From: Mactra quadrangularis
Taxonomy: Eukaryota; Mollusca; Bivalvia; Venerida; Mactridae
Direction of reading: 5' to 3'
NCBI GenBank assembly: GCA_025267735.1
Contig: CM046311.1
Coordinates: 19,745,020 to 19,809,019 of the forward strand
Length of the DNA stretch: 64,000 bases
Part shown: positions 1 to 43,000 of the stretch, piece by piece
How positions within the stretch are numbered: position 1 is the stretch's first letter
Layout: every line of letters starts with the position of its first letter
Position numbers and translations under genes: made by a program
The notes under the pieces: generated by a model
Told to the model about the DNA's origin: nothing
The model's input: the letters and a program-made list of their open reading frames with translations, nothing else
The model's database searches: none

Positions 1-1690
1 TCAAGAATTTCACAAAAACCCCATAAGAAAGCTTAAATTACCGATAATTATTTTCACAGTAGTAAAGTTAAAATAATATCTAAAATCTCATGTAGCTATA
101 ACGAAATAAGATGTTTTCTTCTCAACATTACAGAAAAAATCAAGATGGCTACTAATTGGTCCATTGAAATAAATAAAAAAATAAATACATATAAAAATTT
201 CATCAACAAGAATTTGTCAGCACAATTTTATCAAAATAAGGTGAGAAAAAAAAGTTTGCTATACAAGATATTAGAAAATCCAACATGGCTGCCAGTCAGC
301 CATTTTGAATTCCACTTAAGAAAATGCCAAGCACATCAACTTAAACAAGTGCTTACTTTCTCAAAGTCTGTACAAAAATCATCAAATCATTTGCTTTTTA
401 AAAAGAAAAACTCAGAATGGCTGCCAATCAGCCATTATGAATTTGATAAAATATCAATACATCAAAAAAAAGTTCAAAAATAAGAGTTTGATAAAAGTAG
501 CAGTACATAATAGACTTCAGCAACTCAAAATGGCAAACAATGTGGACTAATGCTATATTTAATAAGTTACATGACATAAAGCCATAAACCCTTGATTCAT
601 CTTCGTCAATAATATTTGCTAATCAATGAGATAAATAGTTACTACGAGATGTAGAATTGGTCATACTATATTAACACATTCATACTTTCTCAAAAGAGAG
701 CACCAAATGTATACCATGTGACGAGCATTTCAATGTCAAATACGTTCTCCTTGACTGCCAGGATCTTAAATACATCCGTGACAAACATTTTAAAGTTAAC
801 TCACTTAAAGAACTTATTGAGTCTGTACCATCATATTTTCTAATCGCCGAGATAAAATAGTGATTTTGCGATGTAGAATTGGTCATACCAATTTAACACA
901 TTCATACCTCTGTTGAAGTAATAGTATCATCAATTGTTTTCGGTGTAATATGACCTTTTTGCATTAATAAGCCGTAAAACCCAATTAATCAATCAATAAA
1001 TCAATCAGACTTCAGCAAGAAGAAATTGGTAATGAAATAAGCTTACTATACAAATATTTAAACAAAGTCAAAATGGCTGCCAGTCTGCCATAATGAATTT
1101 GTATCCAGAGTAAATCCATGTACGAGTCAACTACATCAATAAAGACTTTGGAGCGAAATTTGGCTAAAATTGAGTAAAAAAAAACACATACATGTACTAT
1201 ACAGTAATCTAAATAAAAATTCAAGATGGCTGCCAGTCAGTCATATTGAATATAAATTGATGAAGAATAGTCATACTGATCAACTGTATTAGTTGAGACA
1301 TTGTATGCAATTTCTTTTCAAAATATGTATGGTAATAAGTCAAAATAAGACTGTATTAATTTTGAAAAAAGGATGACAGCCAGTCCGCCATTTTGAATTG
1401 GAATTGAGTTAAAGTGTATGTACACATCAACTGTGAACGCCTGTGCAAAATTCTATCTAAATTAGTTAAGAAAAAATCTATTGAGAAATAAGCATACAGA
1501 AATTAAACTAAATTAAAAAGAATTCAAGATGGCCGCAAGTCGGCCATTTTGAATTGGAATTGATATAACATGCATATAAACATCAACTGTAAACGCCTGT
1601 GCAAATTCTATAAAATAAGATAAGAAAAAAATCTATTGAGAAAAAGAGCAAACTATACAGTTATCTAATTAGATTTAAAATATATAACGC
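1..1690. repeat. Diverged tandem units with ATGGCTGCCAGTC-GCCATTTTGAATT motif
   Basis: The short palindromic motif ATGGCnGCCAGTCnGCCAT followed by TTTGAATT recurs near 285, 415, 1072, 1224, 1375 and 1527, spaced about 130-155 bp in the two tracts. A different pair of 65-bp direct repeats (625-685 and 848-910) interrupts the array. The open frame at 145-483 is a by-product of these units. Confidence 0.65.
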
Positions 1691-1841
1691 AATTAAATAT
1701 TTTAAACAAGTGAGATATGTTTCCATAGTTACATGAGTTTTGTATACACCATTAAATCATGGTATATAACAGCTTCTATATAAATACATTAAGAAATAAA
1801 CATACTACAAATGTATTAATTTTTTGGGACAGACCACATAT

Positions 1842-1920
1842 CCAACCAACCAACCAACCAACCAACAAACCAACCAACCAACCAACCAACCAACCAACCA
1901 ACCAACCAACCAACCAACCA
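1842..1920. repeat. (CCAA)n microsatellite
   Basis: About twenty CCAA tetramers with one CAAA interruption. Confidence 0.97.
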
Positions 1921-1935
1921 CCAGGGTGATTCCAG

Positions 1936-2188
1936 TATACCCCCGAAAACTTCGTTTGCGGGGGTATAAAAATATGCGACAAACAGGAAGTAGATGAGCA
2001 AGGAGCATGAAATCGCTTTACACCACATGGGACTATAGGATGAAGCAATATGCAAAGTTTCAGGCTGCTGCATGGTATAGTTGCTGAGAAAACTGTGACG
2101 GAAATTTTGTAACGGACGGACGGACGGACGCACGCACGGACAAGGGTAAAACAGTATACCCCCCTCTTCTTCGAAGCGGGGGTATAAT
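1936..2188 (+). mobile_element. MITE with TATACCCCC termini, copy 1
   Basis: Ends TATACCCCC / GGGGGTATA. The body (ATATGCGACAAACAGGAAGT ... GGACGGACGGACG) is nearly identical to 24247-24474. Right after the left end there is an extra hairpin, CCCCCGAAAAC / GTTTGCGGGGG. Confidence 0.75.
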
Positions 2189-2473
2189 AAAGGTCTGCTG
2201 AACATGACCTGTATTGCCAGTTTGTCTAATGTAAAACAAGGTAGATCCTGAGTAGAGAATTTTAAGATTGATTTTTAATCAGATAACTGTCCGAAGATCA
2301 AGTGACTATATACACTGTTATAGAAAATGTACGATATATAACATAACATAAATGAGACAGTAGGATATGAACTATGTTTGTACCATTGCATGTATACTAT
2401 GCCAAATAAATCTATCTATATATGCCTGTATTTTACAGGGGACAGATGTATGTCATTACTAGTATAAAATTTA

Positions 2474-2730
2474 CAATGCCCTTCAAAAGTTCTAAGACAA
2501 AATCCTGCTTTTAGAAAAAAACCAATTCATATTTAACCATAAAAAAAAGAAGCAACAAAGAGTCATCTGAGCAAATTCTAAAATTAACATAATGGCATTA
2601 ATTACATAATCAACAAATAAGTCAAGCTGTGATACACAAATAAACTTTTAACTATAGTAAAGATACATATGGTTTGCAAGATCAGTTTTTTCTCAAACAT
2701 TTTCTGTCTGAGAATATTTGAAGGGCACTG
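2474..2730. mobile_element. Tc1/mariner-like MITE
   Basis: Terminal repeats CAATGCCCTTCAAAAGTTCT and, inverted, CAGTGCCCTTCAAATATTCT, flanked by TA on both sides (2472-2473, 2731-2732). No open frame inside. Confidence 0.75.
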
Positions 2731-2837
2731 TATCTAAGCTTTCAATAACACTGGAATGATAAAATAGTAGAAAACTTCAAAATAAACCTCAGTGTAAAGA
2801 CAAGTCTTCAACAATATATATATAAAATAAAACAATA

Positions 2838-3405
2838 CATGAATGTAAAATTGAACACTCATTAACAAAGTTGATACAGGAATGTAAAATTGAACTCTCA
2901 TTAACAAAATTGATACAGGAATGTGAAATTGAACTCTCATTAACAAAGTTGATACGGGATTGTGAAATTGAACTCTCATTAACAAAGTTGATACAGGAAT
3001 GTGAAATTGAACTCTCATTAACAAAATTGATACAGGAATGTGAAATTGAACTCTCATTAACAAAGTTGATACAGTAATGTAAAACTGAACTCTCATTAAC
3101 AAAGTTGATACAGGATTGTGAAATTGAACTCTCATTAACAAAGTTGATACAGGATTGTGAAATTGAACTCTCATTAACAAAGTTGATACAGGATTGTGAA
3201 ATTGAACTCTCATTAACAAAGTTGATACAGTAATGTAAAACTGAACTCTCATTAACAAAGTTGATACAGGAATGTGAAACTGAACTCTCATTAACAAAGT
3301 TGATACAGGAATGTGAAATTGAACTCTCATTAACAAAGTTGATAGATAAATATATTATAATCATAACAGGAATGTAATAAAATGAATTTCTCATTAACTA
3401 AGTTG
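2838..3405. repeat. 39-bp satellite, about 13 units
   Basis: Unit TTGATACAGGAATGTGAAATTGAACTCTCATTAACAAAG-like, 39 bp. Variation is concentrated at GAATGTGAAAT/GATTGTGAAAT. Because 39 is divisible by three, several frames stay open across the whole array. Confidence 0.95.
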
Positions 3406-3515
3406 TTAGATAAAGTAATAAAGATATTTTTTTCAGATATTGCCCAAAAGAAACTGTTTTGTAGCCTCTATTGGTTATCTACCAACTTGTACTATATTGT
3501 ACTTTACTGTACAAG

Positions 3516-3790
3516 CAGGGTTTGACACTAACAGTGTCCCGGGATTCCCAGGATCCTTATTACCTGGGAGGAATCCCGGGGGGTGCCTAGCTAGGGATTC
3601 TGTCAGGAATTGTCCCCTGTTCTTACACCATTTTGAGTTCCCTTAAATTGTTTATCACAATTTTGTATTACAAATCTGTATCTAATTTTTTTTCTTTATT
3701 GGAGGAATCCCTAATACAAAGGAGTAATCTTCAAAAAAATGACTTGAGATACCTCTGAACCTTGGTAAATGCAGTAAGTGTTAAACCCTG
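3516..3790. mobile_element. hAT-like MITE
   Basis: Terminal inverted repeats CAGGGTTTGACACTAAC and CAGGGTTTAACACTTAC. An inner hairpin of CCCGGGATTCC and GGAATCCCGGG lies near the left end (3538-3583). No clean 8-bp duplication was seen. Confidence 0.6.
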
Positions 3791-3960
3791 TCAAGGCTTA
3801 AATACATGGAAAACAACAGACAATAATGTGTACAAATAACAATGGAATGTTTATTAAAACCATAAAAATTGAATAAATTTCTTTAAAATTAAAAAATACT
3901 GGAATGACTTTGAATAATCATAAGAATGGTAGTTGAGATCATAGTTCACAAATGCTAGAT

Positions 3961-4165
3961 TAAAATTCAATAATTTTCACTTTAAATTCAATAATTTTCA
4001 CTGTATAGGCAATAATTTTCACTTTAAATTCAATAATTTTCACTTTAAATTCAATAATTTTCACTTAAAATCCAATAATTTTCACTTAAAATCCAATATT
4101 TTTCACTTTTAATTCAATAATGTTCACTTAAAGATAAATAATTTTCAACTTAAATGTAATAATTT
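3961..4165. repeat. AT-rich 20-23-bp tandem repeat
   Basis: About nine variable copies of TTCAATAATTTTCACTTTAAA. Confidence 0.9.
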
Positions 4166-4169
4166 TCAG

Positions 4170-5159
4170 ATTAAATTTGCAAGTATAAGTACAAGACTAA
4201 ACAATTCATGTGTACTTAAATAATTGTATATTTTACCATAAGTCCAAGCAAAAAACAATTGTGCACAACACCTTCAAAAGTATTTTTATAGATCATTTCC
4301 TTTAAAACCTAGCATACAAAAAAGAGTTGAAAATGGTCAACCCATCTAATGAACGAAATGAACATGCTCATGTTTACAGCACTATAGATTTAGTATCTAG
4401 AAACCAATAGCTATAAATAAGTTTACAATAACTCATCAGTAATTTTTAGTTTTTACAATCTAAGCACTATTGATTACCAGTTTATCATACATAATAAGGG
4501 ACTTTAGTCAGTTATTTCCCCTTGTATACTCTTCAAAAAAGGTAGGTCTAATTAGTTGGATTACTCGGAATTTACCCTTACTTTTCAATGTTAATTTGCC
4601 AAATTTAATCTTAAATAACTTTTTTGTGTATCATTTAATTTGTTTGAAATTCAAGCTTATCATTTTTAAGTTAAAGAACTATTGAAATTCTATCACTTCT
4701 GTTAATATCTTCAATAACAAGAAAGATATTAGATGAAATATTTTGTTACCCTTACATAGAAATTCAATGATAAAATCAATACTTAAACAATCAGTACTTG
4801 ATTTTTTAATCAAACCATGAAGGTTTTAACATTTTCCTTCATACTATACTGTTGAGCCTTTGAAAATGTCAAAATATTGAAAATAAAACAACATAAATGG
4901 TTCAACATCTTCAGTTTGTATGACTGCATAGTCAGTAATATCTAATACAGTTTAAAATGATTGATAATTTAAGTCTAAGTGACCATTTACACAGATTTTA
5001 TAGACCACCAACATAGATTTGAGAGTCCACCCACACATGTTAGATTTACTCCTAAATTAAGTTAAGTGACTGCTGACAAACATTTACTGGACCACTAATA
5101 TAAATTCAACATGATATATATTATGACTATAAATACAGATGAAGTATACGATGTTAGCT
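4170..5159. other. AT-rich stretch with no recognised feature
   Basis: No exon, RNA gene or repeat was recognised on either strand. It probably includes the end of the ZMYND19-like 3' UTR. Confidence 0.4.
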
Positions 5160-5490
5160 GAGAATCACTACCTGTGGTATTTATGTAGTTGAATGGGTGG
5201 TTGGGGGTGATGTATGAAGTTGAATGGGTGGGTGGGGTAATGTATGTAGTTGAATGGATGGGTGGGGTAATGTATGTAGTTGAATGGGTGGGTGGGGTGA
5301 TGTATGTAGCTGAATGAGTGGGTGGGGTGTTGTATGTAGTTAAGTTAATGGGTGGGGTGATGTATGTAGTAGAATGATCGGGTGGGGTGATGTATGTATA
5401 TGGTTGAATGGGTGGGTGGGGTATTTTTGTATGTAAAAGAGTGGGTGGGGGGATGTTTGTAAGTTAGTGGGTGGGGTGATGGACATATAT
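5160..5490. repeat. G/T-rich minisatellite in the ZMYND19-like 3' UTR
   Basis: About ten variable units of 29-36 bp built on GAATGGGTGGGTGGGG and TGATGTATGTAGTT. They lie 10-340 bp downstream of the TAA codon on the minus strand. The plus strand has repeated G3-4 runs that could form G-quadruplexes; the mRNA strand is C-rich. Confidence 0.85.
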
Positions 5491-5496
5491 AATGTT

Positions 5497-37142
<31,646 letters not shown>

Positions 37143-37263
37143 ACAGGAGGTATTCCAAATACAATGGCATCAACACTGAGAAAGAATATCAGTCCAGATT
37201 TCAGGAAAGTTTCATCGGTTTTACGATAATAAAATCTACAACTCTCCACCCCCTTTGTTAATA

Positions 37264-37336
37264 CACGTGTGGAAATGAGGCCGAGTGATCGACCAATCAG
37301 AAACGTTTATCAGCTTCCTTGGTAGGTCAAAGGTCA
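37264..37336. promoter_or_regulatory. Candidate ZMYND19-like promoter motifs: CACGTG, CCAAT, perfect DR1
   Basis: Within 200 bp upstream of the minus-strand start codon are an E-box CACGTG (37264-37269), a CCAAT box (37293-37297) and a perfect direct repeat AGGTCA-A-AGGTCA (37324-37336). The last is the DR1 arrangement bound by HNF4/RXR-type nuclear receptors. The motifs are visible; their use is inference. Confidence 0.4.
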
Positions 37337-37754
37337 TATTTACAAATTCATCGCTCGATTGACTCGCACTCGATATCGTAAATGCGTGAAGTACAGCTGT
37401 GACACGCGTTGTGTCTCGCACCTTGGGAAATCGTGAAGTTGAATAATTATATTGATTTTGTTTAAGGTACAAAATGCTTACAGAAACACACATTTTAACA
37501 TGCCTTATTGGTTTCATGCGTATAAATTCATCATCAAACGATTTCTTAATCAGGGGGTGTAGATTAGATTTACAGTCTTATAAAGTAGGTGTGTAGCGGG
37601 GATGGGGGCGTGATCCATTCCCCCTATCAGTGGAATGTTCATGCATTCGTGAATGATGATGTATATGATTTTATATTAGAAATATATTCCATGTATTATG
37701 GGTAGGCCTAAAGGCAGGGATGATGCGTTAGACTCCCAAGAGTTTGTTTTTTAC

Positions 37755-38010
37755 ACTCACCAATATTTCTAATCGGTCACCCTATTAGGCCTAAATCCTT
37801 ATTTTCAAGTAACTGAAATAAAATATGGTCTATTATGGCTATATTTATTAAAGAAAAGTCTATCAGGTATATTCCAGACAAAATATTTTCATATTTTCAA
37901 AAATTGTGATTTTATACGAGTGTCTTTTTCAAAGGTATTCATGAAAAGTCACAAAGTGAAGAAATTCAGAACAAGTATTTGATAATGTGTATGTCCTCCG
38001 TTGGCAGCTA
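37755..38010 (+). repeat. Dispersed repeat, half of a foldback element
   Basis: Shares CTAATCGGTCACCCTATTA, TCTATCAGGTATAT and TGTGTATG(T/A)CCTCCGTTGG with 47065-47470, but lacks the inverted right arm. Confidence 0.65.
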
Positions 38011-38836
38011 AAACAATACATTGACAGTAGCATTTAAACGTGCATATAATTTTTCTTGCATAAACGCCTTTTTCATTACAACTGATAAAGAAATATAATA
38101 CAATCATGTATAAAATTACGGTTACTTTTCGATTTCAGGGAGGTCATCATTTTACCTTGATTTTCGAATGAATAAAAGTTTATTTGATTGGTAAGTCCAC
38201 CCTGGATACAGCTTCATACAATAAGCCAATCATTAATCGGAACATTGAATGAATGACCGAGGAGTTCCAAACGAGTGAATCAGGTGCCAAGATTTTATAC
38301 AGAACCAATACTGATCGACACACTCCTGTGTTTTTATTTCTGGGTCGGTTTAAAAAACTTTGTCTTATTTATCAAGTAAATGATTAATCTTTCTATTTCA
38401 TATAGAAAAAAAATCCATCAATGAAGAAAGTTAGGCCTACATGACGTTGAACAGAAAAAAAAGAAGTGGTCGACACGATGTGACCTAAAGAAATTCGAGT
38501 CTACTTCCCGATCGCAGCTCATAGATTTGTTCGTGAAACTTCAATAAAAATGAACTAAACAGACAAAAGAACATTTTTAAAACACGCTAGCCTCTCACAC
38601 AATCTACGACAAATCATTTAGTCATCGCAAAATTTCCACTAACGGATTTACTAGAGGCACAGGAGGCACGTGCCCTCACCTGGCCCCACAGATATTGACA
38701 CTCGGCACTGACACGGCATTACTTTTTCCTTTGGATGAGGGAGCTATTCATACGCTGTGGAATATCGATTGCTTAAATAAAGATGCAGGGTAACAAAAAA
38801 TATTTCAAGTTTGAACCATAGGTGCCCGTCGCATCT

Positions 38837-38896
38837 AAAAGCCAAAATTTTGTTTTGTGAAAAAATATTTTTTCACTAAACAAAATTTTGGCTTTT
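38837..38896. repeat. 60-bp near-perfect palindrome without spacer
   Basis: Two 30-bp arms, 29 of 30 paired, beginning AAAAGCCAAAATTTTG. It sits alone, with no related sequence recognised elsewhere in the window. Confidence 0.9.
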
Positions 38897-38899
38897 GGC

Positions 38900-40225
38900 T
38901 GGAACTTGTTTCGGTGTTTTAATGATAATTGGAGCATGTTTAAGTAAAGACAATAATTTGGTGTTTTGTAATGCGATGAGCACCTGTGGTCGGAACATAA
39001 GAAAACAAATAAACATAGCTTTGATAAGCTTTGTCCGACAAAAATTCATGAATTATATTTAAAACTTGCTTCACTTGTCATATTTTGTAATATCATTTAA
39101 ACTCCTACATGTTCTTTATATGTCTAATAAATGTGATTCGTTTGTTTTAAGTTTGGCGGGAGAGCAGTATAATTCACGTGCAAAATCATTTCACTGTTGC
39201 ATGAACTTTATATAGGTGGTTAACAAGTATACAAGGGAGATAACATTGAAGGTCGTATTAGAAAACCAAACAAGAGTTGTGTACCTTTGTTTGGTACTTA
39301 CAGCGCTTTAACTTATTTCAAGTCACATTCACGGTAGCAATACAGCGTAATTATGACACCACAAATGCTACGGTATGAAGAAGGAAACTGAAAATCAGCA
39401 TCGACTCAAAGTTTTAAAGAGCAGTGGTGCTTTTCACATAAAATCTTACGATAAATATAATCGTGAGTCAAAACGTGGCCTCAATCTAACAATGTCCTAT
39501 CTCCATTTTTGAAAAAAATGAGATAAACATCCCAAGCGACTTGTATGACCTTTTTCTATCTTCTAAAAAAGGTTTCGAGACTCGATCATGTCAAACAGCC
39601 CAATTCGCCAATCGTACATTATCCTATCTCCACACATTTTCTCTGCTCACAGTGTAAACATTGCTCTATGTCCAGGACATAGATCAATATTTGGGCTGAA
39701 AATACTGTTATCCGATCAAAATGAAATCTTTGTCACTCGTTTACTGTCCTAATTGACTCAAACAATGCTCTAAGTCCATAGAAGCTCGTTCTAACATTGC
39801 TCTAACTCCGTTCGTTCAGTCGGAGTACACAATTTGATTATCGTGTTTTTATTGCTAAATGACAGCAATGAACTTGTGTATACCTAAATTAATATGTATG
39901 CTACAATGTAGGCAGTGTTACAAACTCAAAATGATAGAAATTTTGCCTAAATACCAATATATTGTCTTCTTGGAGATAACGCAATGTTAGAACGAGATGC
40001 ATCAGCAAAAATAAGCAAAATTTGATTTATCTCCAAACACTTTTTTTTGCAATTTTCGGTATTATTATTCATAATATTTCAACCATATTCCTAATGTATG
40101 TGTTGATATACATTATTAATGTGCCTTCCAAGTATCATGCCTATAAAGACTGAAACAACGAAGATATAACCTTTCGAACTTATGAAGTCGATTTCCCATA
40201 AATAAAAATTTGTCAGTTAGGACAT
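38900..40225. other. Decayed repeat region with paired GGACATTGTTAG motifs
   Basis: CTAACAATGTCCTATCTCC (39487) and its inverse forms (GGAGATAACGCAATGTTAGA near 39975; GTTAGGACATTGTTAGG near 40216) suggest old foldback elements. No coding exon recognised. Confidence 0.4.
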
Positions 40226-40230
40226 TGTTA

Positions 40231-40629
40231 GGTCATGCCATATCGGAATTTTGTTAAACGTCCGCGTGCGCGTAGGTTTTAGAGTCCTCTATCTAAAAAA
40301 AAACACAAACTTGTTGTCGATTTTTTCTTAAATAATTATGTTGTTCCGGGATCCGATAACTGATTTTTCTCAGGAAAAACTGCTAGTTCCATGTTTCTGT
40401 GCAATTGAAAAATGAAAATGTACATGTGTCTGTTGTATATGCTTATTTATATGATTACTTTAATCTCACATTAACGTCATAAACATTCATGTACTACCAA
40501 GTACTTATTTGTGTGAATACTAGCTAGAATGGACATGTGTTTTCGTTTCCAATTTGTGTTTTTGTGAATAGGTACCTTGGTTTGTCAAACTTCAGTTGAC
40601 CCTTGACAAAATTCCAATTTGGCATGGCC
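40231..40629 (-). mobile_element. Harbinger-like MITE, complete copy
   Basis: Ends GGTCATGCCATATCGGAATT and AATTCCAATTTGGCATGGCC, flanked by TTA on both sides (40228-40230 and 40630-40632), the three-base duplication typical of PIF/Harbinger. No coding. Confidence 0.72.
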
Positions 40630-41141
40630 TTATTAAATTACATGGTAACCTCATTCAAATGCCACGGGAAGCAACCGTGGTCCTTTGTATCCTAGACTAG
40701 ATTGTCTCCCTTGCATATATATTTATACGAGTAGATACTCTTTTGTATATATTTCAATTGAATGCCCTAAGGGCATAAATATAATATCGTTTAAATATAC
40801 TGCACAAAATATAAGAGGGAAAATGGAAATAATTTTGAAGTGTATATTAATTTTGAAACATTGATCTAATGGGTTATTTAGGTCCTTAATTGACATAAAA
40901 ATTGTGTGACTTATTAAATTATTAACACTGAACATACATGTACCATCTTAAAATGACGTGTAATAAGGTCAAATTGAATTTAATAGACATGGTAATCTAA
41001 AAAGTTCGTAAACCGTTGAATAGTTTTTTTATCTGTAATACAAAAGATGACACTACGCAATGAAGGATTGTACTTTTGACGTTCAGTCATACACACTACC
41101 AAGCGTTTGCCATCTACTGGTGAAGCATATTATGGCTCAGG

Positions 41142-41865
41142 TCGTTCCAAAACGCCACGCCAATCCTTTCTCATATAGAGAATGGAAATAAGGCATGGTT
41201 ACCAGAGCTGTCGATGTTTTGCTGGGGGTTGTGCTTACACTGTTGTTTTTCGTTTGTCTTCGTGAGAAGATGAACAACCTGCATGAGTCGTGCATAAGGT
41301 CGCACGATCATGTCGCGCTACACTGTGTTCCCCTCTATATATCTAAGTATAAACATTTAGTAAAATTAAACACCACTATAGACAACTTGATTTTAGGCAA
41401 CACCATGTTTAAATTAATTTTGGCTTTATATCAAATATTCATTTTGTCTCGTTTCACTCAAAGAATCATTTTGGTTGAAAAGTAACTTTACCTACAAACC
41501 TTTTAGGAAACATTTAACGTCCAAAAAAATGAAAAAACGATATGAAATAATTATGACTAAAACGTTTGTAGATAAAGTTTCTGTTTAACCAAAATGACTC
41601 TGAGTGAGAATTTTTGATATAGAGCCAAAGTAAATTTAAAAAGTGGTGTTAAATTTACTAAATGTTTTCTACTATAAGAGGGTTAACAGGACAATGCGCC
41701 ATGATCGTGCGACCTTATGTACGACTCGTGCAGGTTGTCTGCTCACAAAGACAAACGAAAGCAACAGCGTAATCCCAACCCCCAGCAAAACATAAACAGC
41801 TCTTGTAACCATACATTATTTCCCTTCTTTGTTTGATAAAGGATTGGTGTGGTGTTTTGGAACGC
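41142..41865. repeat. Inverted duplication whose two arms both encode a hydrophobic N-terminal peptide
   Basis: Arms about 41142-41510 and 41556-41865. The plus-strand left arm from ATG 41195 reads MVTRAVDVLLGVVLTLLFF; the minus-strand right arm reads MVTRAVYVLLGVGITLLLS then FVFVSRQPARVV. The left arm has an extra stretch of about 50 bp. The peptide looks like a signal anchor. No known gene recognised. A donor-like GTGAG(A/C) follows the hydrophobic run in both arms. Confidence 0.7.
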
Positions 41866-42140
41866 CCAAAGTCATGAACGCTTTTTGAGAATCGAAAGTG
41901 ACATTATTCTCAATATATTGTTATTAAAGCAATTAAAAACATGTTTACAGATAAAGTGTTTATAATTTTTAAAAAATCTAAACAGAAACGTTTTACCATT
42001 AAAATGTAAAGAACGAATACTGCATTATATATCTAAACAGGAATGTAGTGCATGTATTAGTTAAACTATAAAGATTTGTTTTTCGTTTTTTTAAGGTGTT
42101 GAAACAGGTTTTTGGCACTTTAAAATACAAATATACAGTG

Positions 42141-43000
42141 TCATAACTGATAACACATCTTTTCTAAATCACTGAGTGAATTGAAATTTACATTAAGGTA
42201 TAAAGCTTTTTCTAACAATTCTGATCTAAATGTGCAGTATAGAGGACAGTGTAACATAATATGAGTTTCATCTTCAACAAATCTATGACAATGAAAACAA
42301 GTATTGTCTTTTACTTGTAACCCGTTATATCTTCCCAATTCAATAGTAGCAGTACCTGTAGTAGCAGTACCTGTAGTAGCAGTACCTGTAGTAGCAGTAC
42401 CTGTAGTAGCAGTACCTGTAGTAGCAGTACCTGTAGTAGCAGTACCTGTAGTAGCAGTACCTGTAGTAGCAGTACCTGTAGTAGCAGTACCTGTAGTAGC
42501 AGTACCATTTCTAAATTTTGCAAGAGCCCCTCTATAGGAGCGATTAAAAACAATCTTACAATATGGTTCTGTTTTATAAGTACCTTTAAAAGACTTATAC
42601 AATTTAAGCTTATTACCCTCTATACCCGTCCTAAAGTGACTTGATTAATATCTCTATTCCAGCTCTGTACGAACTCATCCACAATTGCAGGCATCATATT
42701 GCAAAATATGTCTTGTTCAGTTGTTGAAAATTTTATATCACAAAAAATTAAAATGTATATAAATTTCTGACGTACTCTATAGTTTCATTTTTTACAATTA
42801 CTATTGCTTAAATTATTAGCACATACACAAATGTTCTTATTGAATCTGGATACATGTATACCACAAAACCTGTACCAACTAGAAAGACAGTAAGTACTGT
42901 TTTCCAACATTTATGAACTATTGGAGTCCAACCTATACCACCATTGACTGCGGCATATGGAGTATATCTCCCGACATTAAAAAATAGGTGGCAGATCAGT
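42141..43000 (-). pseudogene. Decayed non-LTR reverse-transcriptase C-terminus with in-frame 15-bp expansion
   Basis: Reading the minus strand from 42972 down, typical blocks appear in shifting frames: GRYTPYAAVNGGIGW; WYRFCG...SRFNKNI; then FCNMMPAIVDEFVQSWNRDI, a shift near 42640, then GNKLKLYKSFK and NRSYRGALAKFRNGTA. The last frame continues through about ten GTATT repeats into IELGRYNGL and a terminal finger CFHC...H...C (C-X2-C-X8-H-X4-C), ending after LSDLEKMCYQL. The NRSYRGALAKFR...GRYNGL...CC-HC layout is familiar from the ends of invertebrate LINE-type proteins. No catalytic RT palm domain lies nearby. Family assignment rests on pattern memory. Confidence 0.65.
42345..42506. repeat. 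15-bp minisatellite inside the RT remnant
   Basis: About eleven near-perfect copies of CCTGTAGTAGCAGTA. The length is a multiple of three, so the host frame stays open and reads as (GTATT)n on the minus strand; the other frames are open too. Confidence 0.95.

Noticed and set aside
145..483. 112-aa plus-strand open frame
   Set aside because: It is made of diverged tandem units; the repeated WLPxSHxEF peptide arises from the ATGGCTGCCAGTC-GCCAT motif.
1776..2205. Minus-strand frames with poly-(GWLV)
   Set aside because: Translation of the (CCAA)n microsatellite and a MITE.
2734..3394. Two 200-aa repeat proteins on the minus strand
   Set aside because: 39-bp satellite that is open in more than one frame; no start context or flanking gene structure.
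37236..37517. 93-aa minus-strand frame upstream of the ZMYND19-like start
   Set aside because: Lies in the promoter region and does not connect in frame to exon 1; no family match.
42304..42553. (VAVPV)n and (LLLQV)n frames
   Set aside because: Alternative readings of the 15-bp repeat; only the GTATT frame continues into recognisable RT sequence on both sides.
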